Shown here: in pieces, positions 1 to 8,566 of the stretch
How the letters are laid out: each line of letters opens with the position of its first letter
Numbering within the stretch: position 1 is the first letter of the stretch
NCBI GenBank assembly: GCA_963783445.1
Contig: CAWANP010000002.1
Coordinates: 930,001 to 994,000 of the forward strand
Direction of reading: 5' to 3'
DNA from: CAWANP01 sp963783445
GTDB taxonomy: Bacteria; Chloroflexota; Anaerolineae; JAAYZQ01
Length of the DNA: 64,000 nt
Made by a program: the position numbers and the translations under genes
Notes under the pieces: generated by a model
What the model was told of the DNA's origin: nothing
The model's input: the letters and a program-made list of their open reading frames with translations, nothing else
Databases searched by the model: none

Positions 1-1224
1 TTTGTCACCTCAAACTCGTGGCTCGATGCGCGCTACGGCCGGGATCTGCAGAGATTCCTGCTAGCACAGGGCCAGGTTAAGCTGCTGATTGACAGCCAGG
101 CAAGCCGGTCGTTTGATAGCGCGGATGTCAATACAATCATTATCTTGCTGGGTGCGGCGCACGATACAGGTACCTCTCGGCCGGAAAGCCTGCAGAACAC
201 CCTTCGTTTTGTTGTGTTCCACATCCCCTTTGCCCAGGCTTTCTGTCCAGCCATCTGGGAGGAGGTGGCGAGAGCTGCTGGCCGACGTATGACGCCCGAT
301 TTCCGCGTTCTGCCCTGTACACAAGCTCAATTGCTGAGTGCCGGCATGGGCCCGAAGCAGGATCGATACCTGGGAGACAAGTGGGGCAGCAAGTATCTCC
401 GTGCGCCAGACATCTACTGGAGGATCCAAGAAGAATATCCGCATGGATTCGTGCGTCTGAAGGACGTCGCCGAGGTGCGGAGGGGCATCACCACCGGCGC
501 CAATGACTTTTTCTTCCTCGACGACAAAGACCTGGCTCGCTGGGAGATTGAGAGCGAGTACCTTGTACCAGCCATAAAGGGCCCGCGCGCTTGTCAAAGC
601 ATCTGGCTTGAACCGCGTCGTGACACGCGTCATTACCTTTTCATGTGCCACGCGGAGCGATGCGAACTGCAAAACACCAGGGCTTTGGCTTACATCGAGT
701 ATGGCGAGGCGCAGGGCCTGCACGAGCGACCCACCTGCCGGCGCAGGCCTCGTTGGTGGGATCTTGGAGCCCGTACCGGTGCTCGTGTTCACTGCAATTA
801 CCTGATCGACAGGGTCATGAGGTTTTATGCCTGTGAGAGGCCGCTTCTGGCCAGCGACAGTTTTCAGGCGATCTACAGCGAGTTAGTGCCGGAAGCGCTG
901 ATTGCGGCCTGCAACAGCACACTGGGCCAGCTTTCGGTCAACGTACTCGGTCGCTCCAATTTCGGTGGTGGCTTGCTCAAGATCCAGACCTACGAGGTAG
1001 GGGACCTGTTGATCCCGGATCCACGCCTGCTGGGCGCTGAGGTCAAGGAGATAAGCTGGGGGACCGGCCTACTGGGGCTGGATGATCCGGAAAGGCATAC
1101 TCTAGATGAGATTGTCGCGCATGCGCTAGGAATGACACGGGCCGACCAGGAGGCCATTCATGTAGCCGTGAGCAGCATGGTAGCTACGAGGCTCCTCAAG
1201 GCCCAAAGCCGGAAGCAGCTCTAG
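1..1224 (+). CDS. DNA N6-adenine methyltransferase, C-terminal part (cut by window start)
   Basis: The frame is open from base 1, so the start and the catalytic NPPY region lie upstream of the window. The visible 407 residues begin with FVTSNSWLDARYG, the segment that follows the catalytic motif in type IIG/type I-like N6-adenine methyltransferases, then a stretch ending in DVNTIIILL. Near residue 160 comes VRRGITTGANDFF, typical of the target-recognition half of the TaqI/Eco57I-like families; later FGGGLLKIQTYEVGDLLIPDP also fits a specificity domain. The enzyme would methylate adenine in a specific DNA site using S-adenosylmethionine. Whether it has a partner nuclease cannot be seen. It converges on the bactofilin gene with only 3 bp between stop codons. 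The family call is firm; the subtype is not. Confidence 0.85.
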   Translation, partial: FVTSNSWLDARYGRDLQRFLLAQGQVKLLIDSQASRSFDSADVNTIIILLGAAHDTGTSRPESLQNTLRFVVFHIPFAQAFCPAIWEEVARAAGRRMTPDFRVLPCTQAQLLSAGMGPKQDRYLGDKWGSKYLRAPDIYWRIQEEYPHGFVRLKDVAEVRRGITTGANDFFFLDDKDLARWEIESEYLVPAIKGPRACQSIWLEPRRDTRHYLFMCHAERCELQNTRALAYIEYGEAQGLHERPTCRRRPRWWDLGARTGARVHCNYLIDRVMRFYACERPLLASDSFQAIYSELVPEALIAACNSTLGQLSVNVLGRSNFGGGLLKIQTYEVGDLLIPDPRLLGAEVKEISWGTGLLGLDDPERHTLDEIVAHALGMTRADQEAIHVAVSSMVATRLLKAQSRKQL

Positions 1225-1227
1225 TAC

Positions 1228-1707
1228 CTATTCCTCTTCTTCTGGCTCCATCTCTTCGTCCGGCTCTTCCTCTAGATCTTCCTCAAGCAGGTCTTGGCCA
1301 ACCTCGTCCGCGGCCTGGACCTGTGGCTGTACCTCGAATGACTCAGGAGCGGGGCCCGTACCAAACATTTTGAGCCCGCCATGCAGCTTGCCGCCATCGT
1401 CCAACAGGAAACTGGTGACGGTCGCATCAGCCCAGACCCTCCCCGTGGAGAGAATCTCTAGACGGCCCTGAGCTACGATAGAACCCTTGACCTGACCCGA
1501 AACCGACACGTTTTGCGCCTCGATGTGGGCGTCCACGCGCGCGCTTTCGCTAATGATCACGTTGCTTACCGTCTTGATGCTGCCCTGATAGACGCCCTCA
1601 ATCTTGACGATGCCATCGCATTCGAGGTCACCGTTCATACTGGTCGTAGGGCCTAACGTTACTTCAATGCGGTCCAGTGGAACTGGGCGCTTCTCTCGTC
1701 CGAACAC
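1228..1707 (-). CDS. bactofilin family protein
   Basis: Predicted 159-residue bactofilin, a polymer-forming beta-helical cytoskeletal scaffold. Residues about 15-110 show the regular short-repeat pattern of the domain (GDLECDGIVKIEG, then repeats of V-I-S and G-x-I turns, ending FLLDDGGKLHG). The last 50 residues are a strongly acidic tail rich in Glu. The GTG start at 1705-1707 is chosen because AGGAG sits 6 nt upstream and bactofilin homology begins just after; a longer ATG-started frame adds 21 unconserved residues. A consensus promoter lies 35-63 bp upstream of that start. Family assignment is confident; cellular role (shape, envelope or division scaffold) is inference. Confidence 0.88.
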   Translation of the reverse strand: MFGREKRPVPLDRIEVTLGPTTSMNGDLECDGIVKIEGVYQGSIKTVSNVIISESARVDAHIEAQNVSVSGQVKGSIVAQGRLEILSTGRVWADATVTSFLLDDGGKLHGGLKMFGTGPAPESFEVQPQVQAADEVGQDLLEEDLEEEPDEEMEPEEEE

Positions 1708-1741
1708 AAGTCGCTCCTTTGGACAATGTTGCCTGGAGGTT

Positions 1742-1770
1742 AATATAGCACTCCCGCGCTGATTTGTCAA
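1742..1770 (-). promoter_or_regulatory. sigma-70-type promoter of the bactofilin gene
   Basis: On the minus strand TTGACA (1765-1770) and TATATT (1742-1747) are separated by exactly 17 bp. The predicted transcript starts about 28 bp before the GTG start at 1707. Confidence 0.75.
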
Positions 1771-1809
1771 TCCGGACCTGGCGCTTTTTGGCGCCGATCC
1801 GAAGATGCG

Positions 1810-2373
1810 CTAACCCTCGTCTCCTCGCGGGTGAGCAGCGTCCCCGGGACTGGGGTTGTGAGCGCGTTTCTCAGGGCTCTTGGGGCGAGCCAGGGCGATG
1901 GCCTGTTTCTCTTCGTCAGTGAGAGAGTAGGAAGACTCCCAGGCTATCAGGGGTTTGGCATAAACCCGTGTCACGTCGCGGGCGTGCAGACTGGACATGA
2001 CTACACCCTGCCCATGATCGTCTGCGATGGCCAGAGCAAAGCTCTGATCGCCGCCGGTATCGCGAAACGGGTTGAATCGCAAGAGCCCTAGATGCTGCAG
2101 ATTGAAGCGGGATGCCTTCTCCAGGTGACGGACTGTCTGCTCCGCGACCTGGGCCTGGTCTCCGGCTTGGCGAGCCTGGGTAACGTGATCATGAAGCACT
2201 GTTTCCAAGTTTCCACCCGAGGTCCCCGTCATCAGGTGCTGGTACTGCCCCAACAGGCGTTGCTGCCGGGCCAGTAGGAGGACGACTCCCACCAGGGCCA
2301 GAGCGGCAAGCACCAGGCCGATTACGGCTACGCTCCCGGCGCTGGAACTGAAAAGGCTTTCTCCTCCGTTCAT
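1810..2373 (-). CDS. DUF4446 family membrane-anchored protein
   Basis: 187 residues. One N-terminal transmembrane helix (about residues 14-36) is followed by a short coiled region and then the conserved DUF4446 core: RFNPFRDTGGDQSFALAI, VVMSSLHARDVTRVYAKPL and the SLTDEEKQAIALA segment. The C-terminal 20 residues are polar and low in complexity. Start ATG at 2371-2373 is preceded by GAGGTG. Function of the family is unknown; it is widespread in Gram-positive and Chloroflexota genomes. The gene sits between bactofilin and the divergently transcribed rdgB; no operon partner is obvious. Confidence 0.88.
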   Translation of the reverse strand: MNGGESLFSSSAGSVAVIGLVLAALALVGVVLLLARQQRLLGQYQHLMTGTSGGNLETVLHDHVTQARQAGDQAQVAEQTVRHLEKASRFNLQHLGLLRFNPFRDTGGDQSFALAIADDHGQGVVMSSLHARDVTRVYAKPLIAWESSYSLTDEEKQAIALARPKSPEKRAHNPSPGDAAHPRGDEG

Positions 2374-2476
2374 CCTTCACCTCACTGCTGATTGCCTGCG
2401 TGTGCAGGGTGCATTGTACCCCACTCAGGAGGCAGATGGCAAATTACCGAAAGCCAGGCGCGCAAGAATCAGAGAT

Positions 2477-2505
2477 TTGGTTTTCAGCGCGGCCGGTGGT
2501 ATAGT
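2477..2505 (+). promoter_or_regulatory. promoter upstream of rdgB
   Basis: TTGGTT (2477-2482), 17 bp, TATAGT (2500-2505), with an extended -10 TG one base before the hexamer. It would give a leader of about 105 nt before the TTG start at 2617. Confidence 0.6.
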
Positions 2506-2616
2506 TGGGAGCCAGATCGATCAAGATGCAGAGCAAAATCAGAGCAAAGCCCGCTGGGCCACTGGCCGGGTGGTTGTGCCGGCGATCCCTGGGGATCTGC
2601 TCATAGGGAGGATTCC

Positions 2617-3237
2617 TTGACTACACTGCTGATTGCCACGAACAACCGTGGCAAAGTGCGTGAGTATGAAGACCTTTTGGACGGTCTGGCTTTGCCCGTG
2701 TTAGTCACATATCCTGCCCGGGAAGGCTTGTCCCTGGACGTAGAAGAATCGGGAGAGACCTTTGCAGAGAATGCCCGGATCAAGGCATTGGCCTATGCAC
2801 GGGCATCTGGCATGTTGACCCTGGCCGACGATTCTGGCTTGGAGGTTGATGCGCTGGGCGGTGCGCCAGGCGTTCGCTCTGCGCGTTATGCGGGTCCTGG
2901 TGCAAGCGACGTTGATCGCTATCTGAAACTGCTGGCAGCTCTTGAGGGAGTGCCTGATGCCCAGCGAACAGCGCGTTTCCGTTGTGTCATTGCGATGGTC
3001 TCTGCAGAGGGTACTGTCCTTACGGCTGGCGGCGCCTGTGAGGGCAAAATCGGTCTTGTCCCTCGAGGCGACCATGGATTTGGCTACGATCCAGTCTTTG
3101 TCGTAGCGGGCCACAGCGGCCAAACCATGGCTGAATTGGATCCGGCAGTAAAGAACCAGATCAGCCATCGGGCCCGTGCCTGGATGTCCGCCATCCCCTT
3201 CCTGGCCCAACTCCTGGCCAGTGCCCCTGCGACCTAG
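2617..3237 (+). CDS. rdgB: XTP/dITP diphosphatase (RdgB/HAM1 family)
   Basis: 206-residue house-cleaning nucleotide pyrophosphatase that hydrolyses ITP, XTP and dITP to monophosphates, keeping deaminated purines out of DNA and RNA. Seen: the N-terminal TNNRGKVREY substrate-binding signature, the metal-binding LADDSGLEVDAL motif and the C-terminal GFGYDPVF motif, then NQISHRARA. The frame is open much further upstream, but the TTG at 2617 is chosen because GGGAGGA lies 5 nt upstream and the family always starts with this beta strand; the resulting length is normal. It converges with the hydrolase gene at 3299, with an inverted repeat between them. Confidence 0.95.
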   Translation: MTTLLIATNNRGKVREYEDLLDGLALPVLVTYPAREGLSLDVEESGETFAENARIKALAYARASGMLTLADDSGLEVDALGGAPGVRSARYAGPGASDVDRYLKLLAALEGVPDAQRTARFRCVIAMVSAEGTVLTAGGACEGKIGLVPRGDHGFGYDPVFVVAGHSGQTMAELDPAVKNQISHRARAWMSAIPFLAQLLASAPAT

Positions 3238-3291
3238 CCGCGCACGCAGGCTTCAGTCCCGAAAGGCCCAAGCCAACAGCCTGTGGCGCGG
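3238..3291. terminator. inverted repeat between convergent genes
   Basis: CCGCGC...CAGGCT (from 3238) pairs imperfectly with AGCCTG...GCGCGG (to 3291) around a roughly 25-nt loop. It sits directly between the stops of rdgB and the hydrolase gene, so a bidirectional terminator is plausible, although no T-run follows on either strand. Confidence 0.35.
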
Positions 3292-3298
3292 ATCTGAG

Positions 3299-4063
3299 CT
3301 ACAATCCGTCCAGAAAGGTTTCGAGGGCTTGGACCACCTCGTGGGGCTCCTCCACCATCACCATGTGGCCCGCCCCCGCAACCAGATGGAGTTTGGCCCC
3401 AGCCATCTGATCCCGCAAATAGACAGAGTACTGGGGAGGTGTCAGCGCATCGTGGCTGCCGCATAGCACCAGAGTTGGGGTTGTGATCTCGCCTATGCGA
3501 TCCATGACATCAAAATCGTCGCAGGCTCTGAAATCGCCTTCGAGCACCCTGGCTGGCACTGCCTCCATCTGTCTTCTCGCCAGCCGGACCATCTCTGGCG
3601 ATGCCTCTGGGCCGAATGCCGATCTGCAGATGGTATGCACCGCCGTCTCAGGATCCCGTTGGATGGCATCGAGCAGGGGGGGCGCCACCCGCAGCCGGGC
3701 GCCCGTCGCAACCAACCCTAACCCCAGAATCCGGTCCGGGAATTGCATGCTCGCGCTGAGCGCAACCCCACCACCCATCGAGTGGCCAACCAAAACGACC
3801 TGCTCCAGCCCAACCGCGTCCAGGAAGGCAACCAGCCAGTCAGCGTAGGCCTGGATGCTGTCTCGCCCCGGGGCCTCTGACCGGCCATGGCCTGGCAGGT
3901 CGACGGCATAGGTTGGCGCCTGGGCCAGATCCCGTACCTGATAGAGCCAATGTTGATGCGTCCCCCCCGCACCGTGGATGAACACGACCGGGGGCCGGCT
4001 GGCCTGAACCGACTGCCGCTGGACATAGTATGCCTGTTGGCCGGCGACTGCTTGGAAGGGCAT
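3299..4063 (-). CDS. alpha/beta hydrolase
   Basis: 254-residue alpha/beta-hydrolase-fold protein. Seen: oxyanion region FIHGAGGTHQHW, nucleophile elbow GHSMGGG (Ser about residue 95), acid in CGSHDALTPP and catalytic His in GAGHMVMVEEP, all in the usual order and spacing. No signal peptide, so cytoplasmic. Closest general pattern is the epoxide hydrolase/haloperoxidase/lactonase group, but nothing in the sequence fixes a substrate. It is followed on the same strand by neither partner nor terminator T-run; upstream is the SCP2-like gene, 25 bp away and in the same direction, so the two may be co-transcribed. Confidence 0.88.
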   Translation of the reverse strand: MPFQAVAGQQAYYVQRQSVQASRPPVVFIHGAGGTHQHWLYQVRDLAQAPTYAVDLPGHGRSEAPGRDSIQAYADWLVAFLDAVGLEQVVLVGHSMGGGVALSASMQFPDRILGLGLVATGARLRVAPPLLDAIQRDPETAVHTICRSAFGPEASPEMVRLARRQMEAVPARVLEGDFRACDDFDVMDRIGEITTPTLVLCGSHDALTPPQYSVYLRDQMAGAKLHLVAGAGHMVMVEEPHEVVQALETFLDGL

Positions 4064-4088
4064 CGGCGGAATGGCCCCAAGCGCCTGG

Positions 4089-4499
4089 CTAGGATGGAAA
4101 CTCGGTTGGGACCTTGGTGGCGCAGTTGACCAGCTCTGAAGCTGCCTTGGGGGCGCGCATGATCTTGCTCAAGGTGCCCGATAGCTTTAGCTGGCCGGTG
4201 ATCATGCCCTGGATGGGGTCGAGCTTCTTCTCAATGACCCGGCGCCAGGTATTGATCGGTGCGCGGATGGTGAACTCGGGGCTCTTTTCGCTTTGGTCAG
4301 CCACGACACCCGCGGAACGTGCCTTGCCGTGCCAGAGATCAATGTACAGCACCATGGTCTCTGTGAGACCGGTTCCTGGCTCAACGACAAAGTAAAAGTC
4401 ACCCTCCCACTTGGCAGCAGCTTTGCCATAGGCCTCGCTGCCGTTGACCTCATCCATGAAGGCCATGACCCACTCTTCCGACGGGAACCTGAATGCCAT
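4089..4499 (-). CDS. SCP2 sterol-transfer-like domain protein
   Basis: 136 residues, a stand-alone SCP2-type lipid-binding domain: a long N-terminal helix (FRFPSEEWVMAFMDEVN), the beta-sheet core around GDFYFVVEPGTG and LYIDLWHGKAR, then FTIRAPINTWRRVI and the DPIQGMITGQLKLSG segment characteristic of the domain's C-terminal half. ATG at 4497-4499 is chosen for its AAGGAGA ribosome-binding site; a longer frame adds 19 unconserved residues. Such bacterial proteins probably bind hydrophobic ligands; the ligand is unknown. It precedes the alpha/beta hydrolase in the transcription direction. Confidence 0.82.
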   Translation of the reverse strand: MAFRFPSEEWVMAFMDEVNGSEAYGKAAAKWEGDFYFVVEPGTGLTETMVLYIDLWHGKARSAGVVADQSEKSPEFTIRAPINTWRRVIEKKLDPIQGMITGQLKLSGTLSKIMRAPKAASELVNCATKVPTEFPS

Positions 4500-4561
4500 G
4501 TTATTCTCCTTGCGATTGTGATTTGAAGGCTTACCTTGCCCGATGGAACAAATCAAAGAAT

Positions 4562-4604
4562 GGGGAACGTCATTCGTGGCAGCGCCACCGTGCCGGACGT
4601 CCCC
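4562..4604 (-). terminator. intrinsic terminator of the R3H ATPase gene
   Basis: Immediately at the stop codon a long stem forms: GGGGACGTC pairs with GACGTTCCCC, with an inner CGGTGGC/GCCACG stem. On the minus strand it is followed by the T-rich tail ATTCTTTGATTTGTT. Confidence 0.7.
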
Positions 4605-6133
4605 TAATGCCGCTGGGTGGAAAAGATGCGCACGTGTCTCCGGGGTTCTTTGCCATAGCTGTGCGACACTAGGTTGGCCTGGCGGGCCATCTCATGCTGC
4701 CGGCGCCGGATGAATGAGTTCTGGGGCGCTAGATTTGCCGACTTTTTCCCAGAAAACACCGTGCGGATTGCGTCCTCCGTTTCTCGGAGGGCGATGGTAA
4801 GTGGATCCAGGTCAGATACACTCAGACCGAAGACGTCAGCCAGGCAGCTTTCCATTTGGGATACGGTATTGGAGCGAAGGACATAGATAGGCACGCCCTT
4901 TCGTTCCGCCTCGCTAATGGGTTGGGGCCGTCTCCGATAGTAGCTCTTGAGCGTAATTACCGCATCGGCCTGGCGCAGCTCATCCGCCAGCTCTACCGGT
5001 AGGTGGAGGTTCTGGGCTGCCTGCCGCAGGCGGTTCTTGCCGATGCCATAGCCATAAACCCGCAAAGTCTGGGGACGGGACGCCTCTTGACTCTTTGCGC
5101 GAACAGGATCCTCCTCCAACCGGAACTGAGGCGCGACAACCGCTTGCTCGATCTGTACCTGGCCTGCCTCGTCGCGGTAGCGCACTTCGGGGGCGTGGCT
5201 GCGACCCCGAAGCATGGCGTCCACCGCAGCCGCGACATCATGATGAAGGGCCAGGTGTTGCCAGTCCTTGATCTCGATCACCACGTTAAAGGTCGGGGGC
5301 GCCTTTCGTTCCAGCACAGTCTTTTGAGTGCCGCGCCTTCGAGCTTCCTCGTCACTCAGCGTCACCGCCTGGATACCTCCGATCAGGTCACACAAGGTTG
5401 GATTCTGGAGCAGATTGTCCAGCGAGTTGCCGTGAGCGGTGCCCACCAGTTGTACGCCCCGCTCGGCGATCGTGCGCGCCGCGGCCGCCTCCAACTCACG
5501 ACCGATCTCGTCGATAATGATCACCTCGGGCATGTGGTTTTCCACCGCCTCGATCATCACCTGGTGCTGGAACTCGGGGGTGGCCACCTGCATCCGCCGC
5601 GCGCGGCCGATGGCTGGATGGGGAATATCTCCATCGCCGCCGATCTCGTTGGATGTATCAACGACGACAACCCGCTTCTCTTCTGCAAGCACCCGGGCTG
5701 CCTCCCGCAAAAGTGTCGTCTTGCCCACACCGGGCTTGCCAAGCAGCAGGATGCTCTTGCCGGATTCAAGCAGATCGCGAATAATGTCAATGGTGCCGTA
5801 CACAGCCCGGCCCACGCGCAGGGTCAGGCCAACGACATCCCCCTGCCGGTTGCGGATGCAGGAAATGCGGTGTAGGGTCCGCTCGATGCCAGCCCGGTTA
5901 TCGCTGGTGAACTCGCTCACCCGGTCTACAACATAGTCGATTTCTGCCCGGGTGATCTCTTGGTCACCAAGCGTGACCTCGCGGTTCAAAAAGCGGGCTT
6001 CGGGGCGACGGCCCAGGTCCAGGACAATCTCTAGGAGATCGTCCCCGTGGTTTTCTTTGCGAATTGCGTCAGTGATCGCTGGGGGTACAACTTCCAGCAA
6101 CACAGCCAGATCGTCAGTAATGTTATCTTGCAT
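4604..6133 (-). CDS. SpoIIIAA-like AAA ATPase with C-terminal R3H domain
   Basis: 509 residues. The N-terminal two thirds is a ring-type ATPase related to SpoIIIAA and plastid Ycf45: Walker A GKPGVGKTT at 132-140, Walker B EVIIIDEIG, and the GTAHGNSLDNLL sensor region. The remainder carries a linker with basic and acidic patches and a C-terminal R3H-like single-stranded nucleic-acid-binding segment ending in a histidine/arginine-rich tail. The combination is known as an R3H domain-containing nucleic-acid-binding protein in cyanobacteria and Chloroflexota, where its job is not settled; binding DNA or RNA in an ATP-dependent way is inference. It is monocistronic here, bounded by its own terminator. 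Confidence 0.88.
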   Translation of the reverse strand: MQDNITDDLAVLLEVVPPAITDAIRKENHGDDLLEIVLDLGRRPEARFLNREVTLGDQEITRAEIDYVVDRVSEFTSDNRAGIERTLHRISCIRNRQGDVVGLTLRVGRAVYGTIDIIRDLLESGKSILLLGKPGVGKTTLLREAARVLAEEKRVVVVDTSNEIGGDGDIPHPAIGRARRMQVATPEFQHQVMIEAVENHMPEVIIIDEIGRELEAAAARTIAERGVQLVGTAHGNSLDNLLQNPTLCDLIGGIQAVTLSDEEARRRGTQKTVLERKAPPTFNVVIEIKDWQHLALHHDVAAAVDAMLRGRSHAPEVRYRDEAGQVQIEQAVVAPQFRLEEDPVRAKSQEASRPQTLRVYGYGIGKNRLRQAAQNLHLPVELADELRQADAVITLKSYYRRRPQPISEAERKGVPIYVLRSNTVSQMESCLADVFGLSVSDLDPLTIALRETEDAIRTVFSGKKSANLAPQNSFIRRRQHEMARQANLVSHSYGKEPRRHVRIFSTQRH

Positions 6134-6205
6134 GCTTTTGTCAACTCAATGTTCAAATATTGGTAGGCCGGAACGCGTGCTTGCAGGTCTGGCTAGTCTG
6201 GGCCT

Positions 6206-7228
6206 TCAATCAGATCGCGTTTCAGCGGCGAGCCGGCTATCAGGACCTGCAAGCTCTGGCTCGCCGTTGATGCGATAGGCCGGTGGCACTGCTTCGGCTC
6301 TTGCCTTTATGGCCGGTATGGCCTCCGAGTTTGGCGTCTTGATCCAGGCCACAGTATGCCGTACCATCAGCGATCGCGTACCGTGGAGCTGGAATCCGGC
6401 TGCCTCCAATGCCTCGCGCGTGCCGTTCTCGTATTGCCGGACGTTGCAGTAGATGGCTTTGGCTGGCTGGTCAGCCAGGGTATCGAGCCCCCAGCCGACG
6501 AGGTCTGCCGCCATGTGCCGGGAATCGGGATGTACCAGCAACCGCAGCCAGTGAACCTTCCCACCCGTACAAAGGCTGAGTGCGGCCAACAGATCGTTGC
6601 CCTCGGGCGAGTACAGCACAAACCGCCGGCAGTTTCTTTCCGAAGTAGTGGTAAGACCAATGCCCCCCTCTGCCTGGCGTACCCGCTGTGGCGTAATGGC
6701 CACGCATAGTTTCTGCAGAGCGGGCAGATCCTCGACTCGCTGTGGCCGCAAGGCTGGATGTGTACCTTGTACCGGATCAGACTGTCCCGGCGCCCGGTGA
6801 TATATGTCTTCCTCGGCATACAAGGTAAAGCCGGCCTGCTGAAATACGTCGACCTCATCGCCAGACGCAGGCAGGTTGGCAAATATCCGCTGGATGCCTT
6901 GCGCGGCGGCCTCGATTCCGGCTCCATCCAGTAGGTAGGACCAGGCGGGGGCCGCGCGGCGATCGTCCCCCAGTGCGGGGGCCAAGCAGGTCACGTCGGC
7001 AATGGCCTGGTGAGGCCGGTACCGGACCTGGACAAAGGCCTCCCCATCGTGTGGGTCGTGTAGCACATAGGTGGGTTGGCCCATGGCCTGCTGCGTCAGG
7101 AATGCCAACCACGCCTCCGCGAGGGGCTGGGTTGGATGCATCAAGTTGCGCTGCAGGTCCAGGGACGTCCCTCGACGCTGCAAGCGATATACCCCCAGAC
7201 TGTCGCCCGGGCTGAATGGTGCGAACAC
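6206..7228 (-). CDS. hypothetical protein with GNAT-like C-terminal half
   Basis: Predicted 340 residues from the GTG at 7226-7228, chosen because conserved-looking sequence (FAPFSPGDSLGVYRLQRRG) begins there and a consensus promoter ends about 30 bp upstream; the frame is open further upstream. The C-terminal half resembles an acyl-CoA N-acyltransferase fold: KVHWLRLLVHPDSR, a helix leading to AIYCNVRQYENGTREALEAAGF, as in the last two strands of GNATs. The N-terminal half may be a second, degenerate GNAT unit. No catalytic assignment is possible. It ends 72 bp before the R3H ATPase start, same strand. Confidence 0.6.
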   Translation of the reverse strand: MFAPFSPGDSLGVYRLQRRGTSLDLQRNLMHPTQPLAEAWLAFLTQQAMGQPTYVLHDPHDGEAFVQVRYRPHQAIADVTCLAPALGDDRRAAPAWSYLLDGAGIEAAAQGIQRIFANLPASGDEVDVFQQAGFTLYAEEDIYHRAPGQSDPVQGTHPALRPQRVEDLPALQKLCVAITPQRVRQAEGGIGLTTTSERNCRRFVLYSPEGNDLLAALSLCTGGKVHWLRLLVHPDSRHMAADLVGWGLDTLADQPAKAIYCNVRQYENGTREALEAAGFQLHGTRSLMVRHTVAWIKTPNSEAIPAIKARAEAVPPAYRINGEPELAGPDSRLAAETRSD

Positions 7229-7256
7229 GCGGTATCTTTGTTCCTTTCTGTGGCCA

Positions 7257-7285
7257 ATTGTACTATCTTTCGCCCTCGTTGGCAA
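7257..7285 (-). promoter_or_regulatory. sigma-70-type promoter of the GNAT-like gene
   Basis: Minus-strand TTGCCA (7280-7285), 17 bp, TACAAT (7257-7262). Position argues for the GTG start at 7228. Confidence 0.7.
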
Positions 7286-7526
7286 GCTTGTGACCGAGCT
7301 GCACGCGAGCAAGGTTGGCCGGCGTGCCGCCAGGTGCTGCCCTCTGGGCACCGACGCGGATGGTGGCACATTCCGTATCACCGGACCAATATAAACAGAT
7401 TGCCATCGCTGTGGCAACCGTGCTGCCCGACCTTGAACCCATATCCTTTTATAGGGTTGGACGGTATAATGCCATATAGGCATTCCCTTGCTCTTGGACT
7501 CTTGGGACATAGTGCGGGGGGCGGGC

Positions 7527-7860
7527 TTGGCAGATCAACCAAAGTCTGCTATACTGGTTTTGCTCAGCAAGGGATGCCTCCAACTCTATCGTGATCTCAG
7601 GACTGGCGGCTCATCTGCACGCTGTTCGGCCACGCCGGGAATGGCAAGAATGACTCAGGCGCAGCATCACACTGACCCGGGCCCGGTGAGTGACCAGGGA
7701 AGCAGACTTGGCAGAGGCTGGCCGTTGAGCGCCTCGGGGCAAATCTGTCTGAGAGTTTGATGCAGGAGCAGAGAAGGAAGGGCCGCAGAAGGCTCATTCG
7801 ACACATCACAGCGATAGGGCAAGATGCCCACGATCTGGAGTTGTGCCGTTGAGCGCGGCA
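7527..7860 (+). ncRNA. promoter followed by candidate structured RNA, no credible coding frame
   Basis: The 670-bp gap between the GNAT-like gene and the small secreted protein holds no frame that looks like protein. It does hold TTGGCA (7527-7532), 17 bp, TATACT (7550-7555), predicting transcription from about 7562. The downstream 300 nt can fold: GCTCA at the 5' end pairs with TGAGC near 7850; CAACTC (about 7581) pairs with GAGTTG (about 7838) enclosing TATCG/CGATA; GGGC-loop-GCCC, TCAC..CCGG/CCGG..GTGA and CAGAC..GAGGC/GCCTC..GTCTG form internal hairpins. A long-range closing stem with internal hairpins is what a stable non-coding RNA would show, but GC-rich sequence folds easily. It does not match SRP RNA, tmRNA or RNase P signatures I know. 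The 3' end is uncertain. Confidence 0.3.
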
Positions 7861-7903
7861 AAGCAGGTACTTCTGAACGTGCTACGACGTGTTCGAAACT
7901 GAC

Positions 7904-8398
7904 TCAGTCGAAGGTAAAGTCCACGTAGAATCCTGGGCAGTCGGGATCAACAAAGGTCAGAGGGCATTCGGGCTCCTCAAAGGGAACACAGCCCAAATCA
8001 CACTGATCGGTGATACCCTTATAGGTGCCTGCCATGTCGCCATACCCAGTCGGCCCAGAAACAACCGAGAAATGGCCCACCACTGTCTCGAGATCACCGC
8101 TACCTACGAATTCAAGCTCCCAGTCCGGGCCTTTCTTGGTTGTGATCCACAGCGTGCCGGTGTTAGTAAAAGTGGTAGGGCTTGAAGGGATGACATGCTC
8201 CTCCATGGAGAAAGCACCATGGATGTTCCGAATGGACTTGCCCTCACTCGTGAACACGAACGGAAAGGCAGAGAAGTCCATGTAGGTTGTGTCGCCCTTG
8301 ATCCTGAACTTTTTTGGAGGCTTTGGCGAGGCCGAGGCAATGCTGGTGAGCACAAGCAGGATTGCGACAACGCACAAGAGGATCATTCGTCTTTTCAT
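7904..8398 (-). CDS. small secreted protein of unknown function
   Basis: 164 residues from the ATG at 8396-8398, which has AGGAG 7 nt upstream. An N-terminal signal peptide (MKRR then a hydrophobic run to about residue 22, SIASAS cleavage-like end) is followed by a mature domain rich in beta-strand residues, with an alternating Thr/Gly pattern and a Cys-rich C-terminal part (Cys in QCDLGC, EPECP, DPDCPG). The four closely placed cysteines could form disulfides outside the cell. I recognise no family. The gene has its own promoter and no same-strand partner nearby. Confidence 0.65.
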   Translation of the reverse strand: MKRRMILLCVVAILLVLTSIASASPKPPKKFRIKGDTTYMDFSAFPFVFTSEGKSIRNIHGAFSMEEHVIPSSPTTFTNTGTLWITTKKGPDWELEFVGSGDLETVVGHFSVVSGPTGYGDMAGTYKGITDQCDLGCVPFEEPECPLTFVDPDCPGFYVDFTFD

Positions 8399-8447
8399 GA
8401 GTCGGCTCCTTGTAGGTAAGTGCTTGCCTTTCACTCTCATGGCAAGT

Positions 8448-8476
8448 ATTGTATCACAACTCTCGCTATCCTGCAA
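8448..8476 (-). promoter_or_regulatory. sigma-70-type promoter of the secreted-protein gene
   Basis: Minus-strand TTGCAG (8471-8476), 17 bp, TACAAT (8448-8453), 50-78 bp upstream of the ATG at 8398. Confidence 0.7.
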
Positions 8477-8566
8477 GAGGCGAGCAGCTTAAATGCAGGG
8501 CAATCGAGTTCGGCCTGGGACAAGGCTGCTGCACCGGCGCGAGTGGTTGATCCAGGTGGATCAAGC

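Noticed and set aside
5003..5875. 290-codon plus-strand frame opposite the R3H ATPase
   Set aside because: Shadow of a gene with intact Walker A and B motifs.
7562..7860. SRP RNA, tmRNA or RNase P RNA interpretation of the non-coding stretch
   Set aside because: The SRP GGAAG loop context, tmRNA tRNA-like ends and RNase P core signatures are absent.
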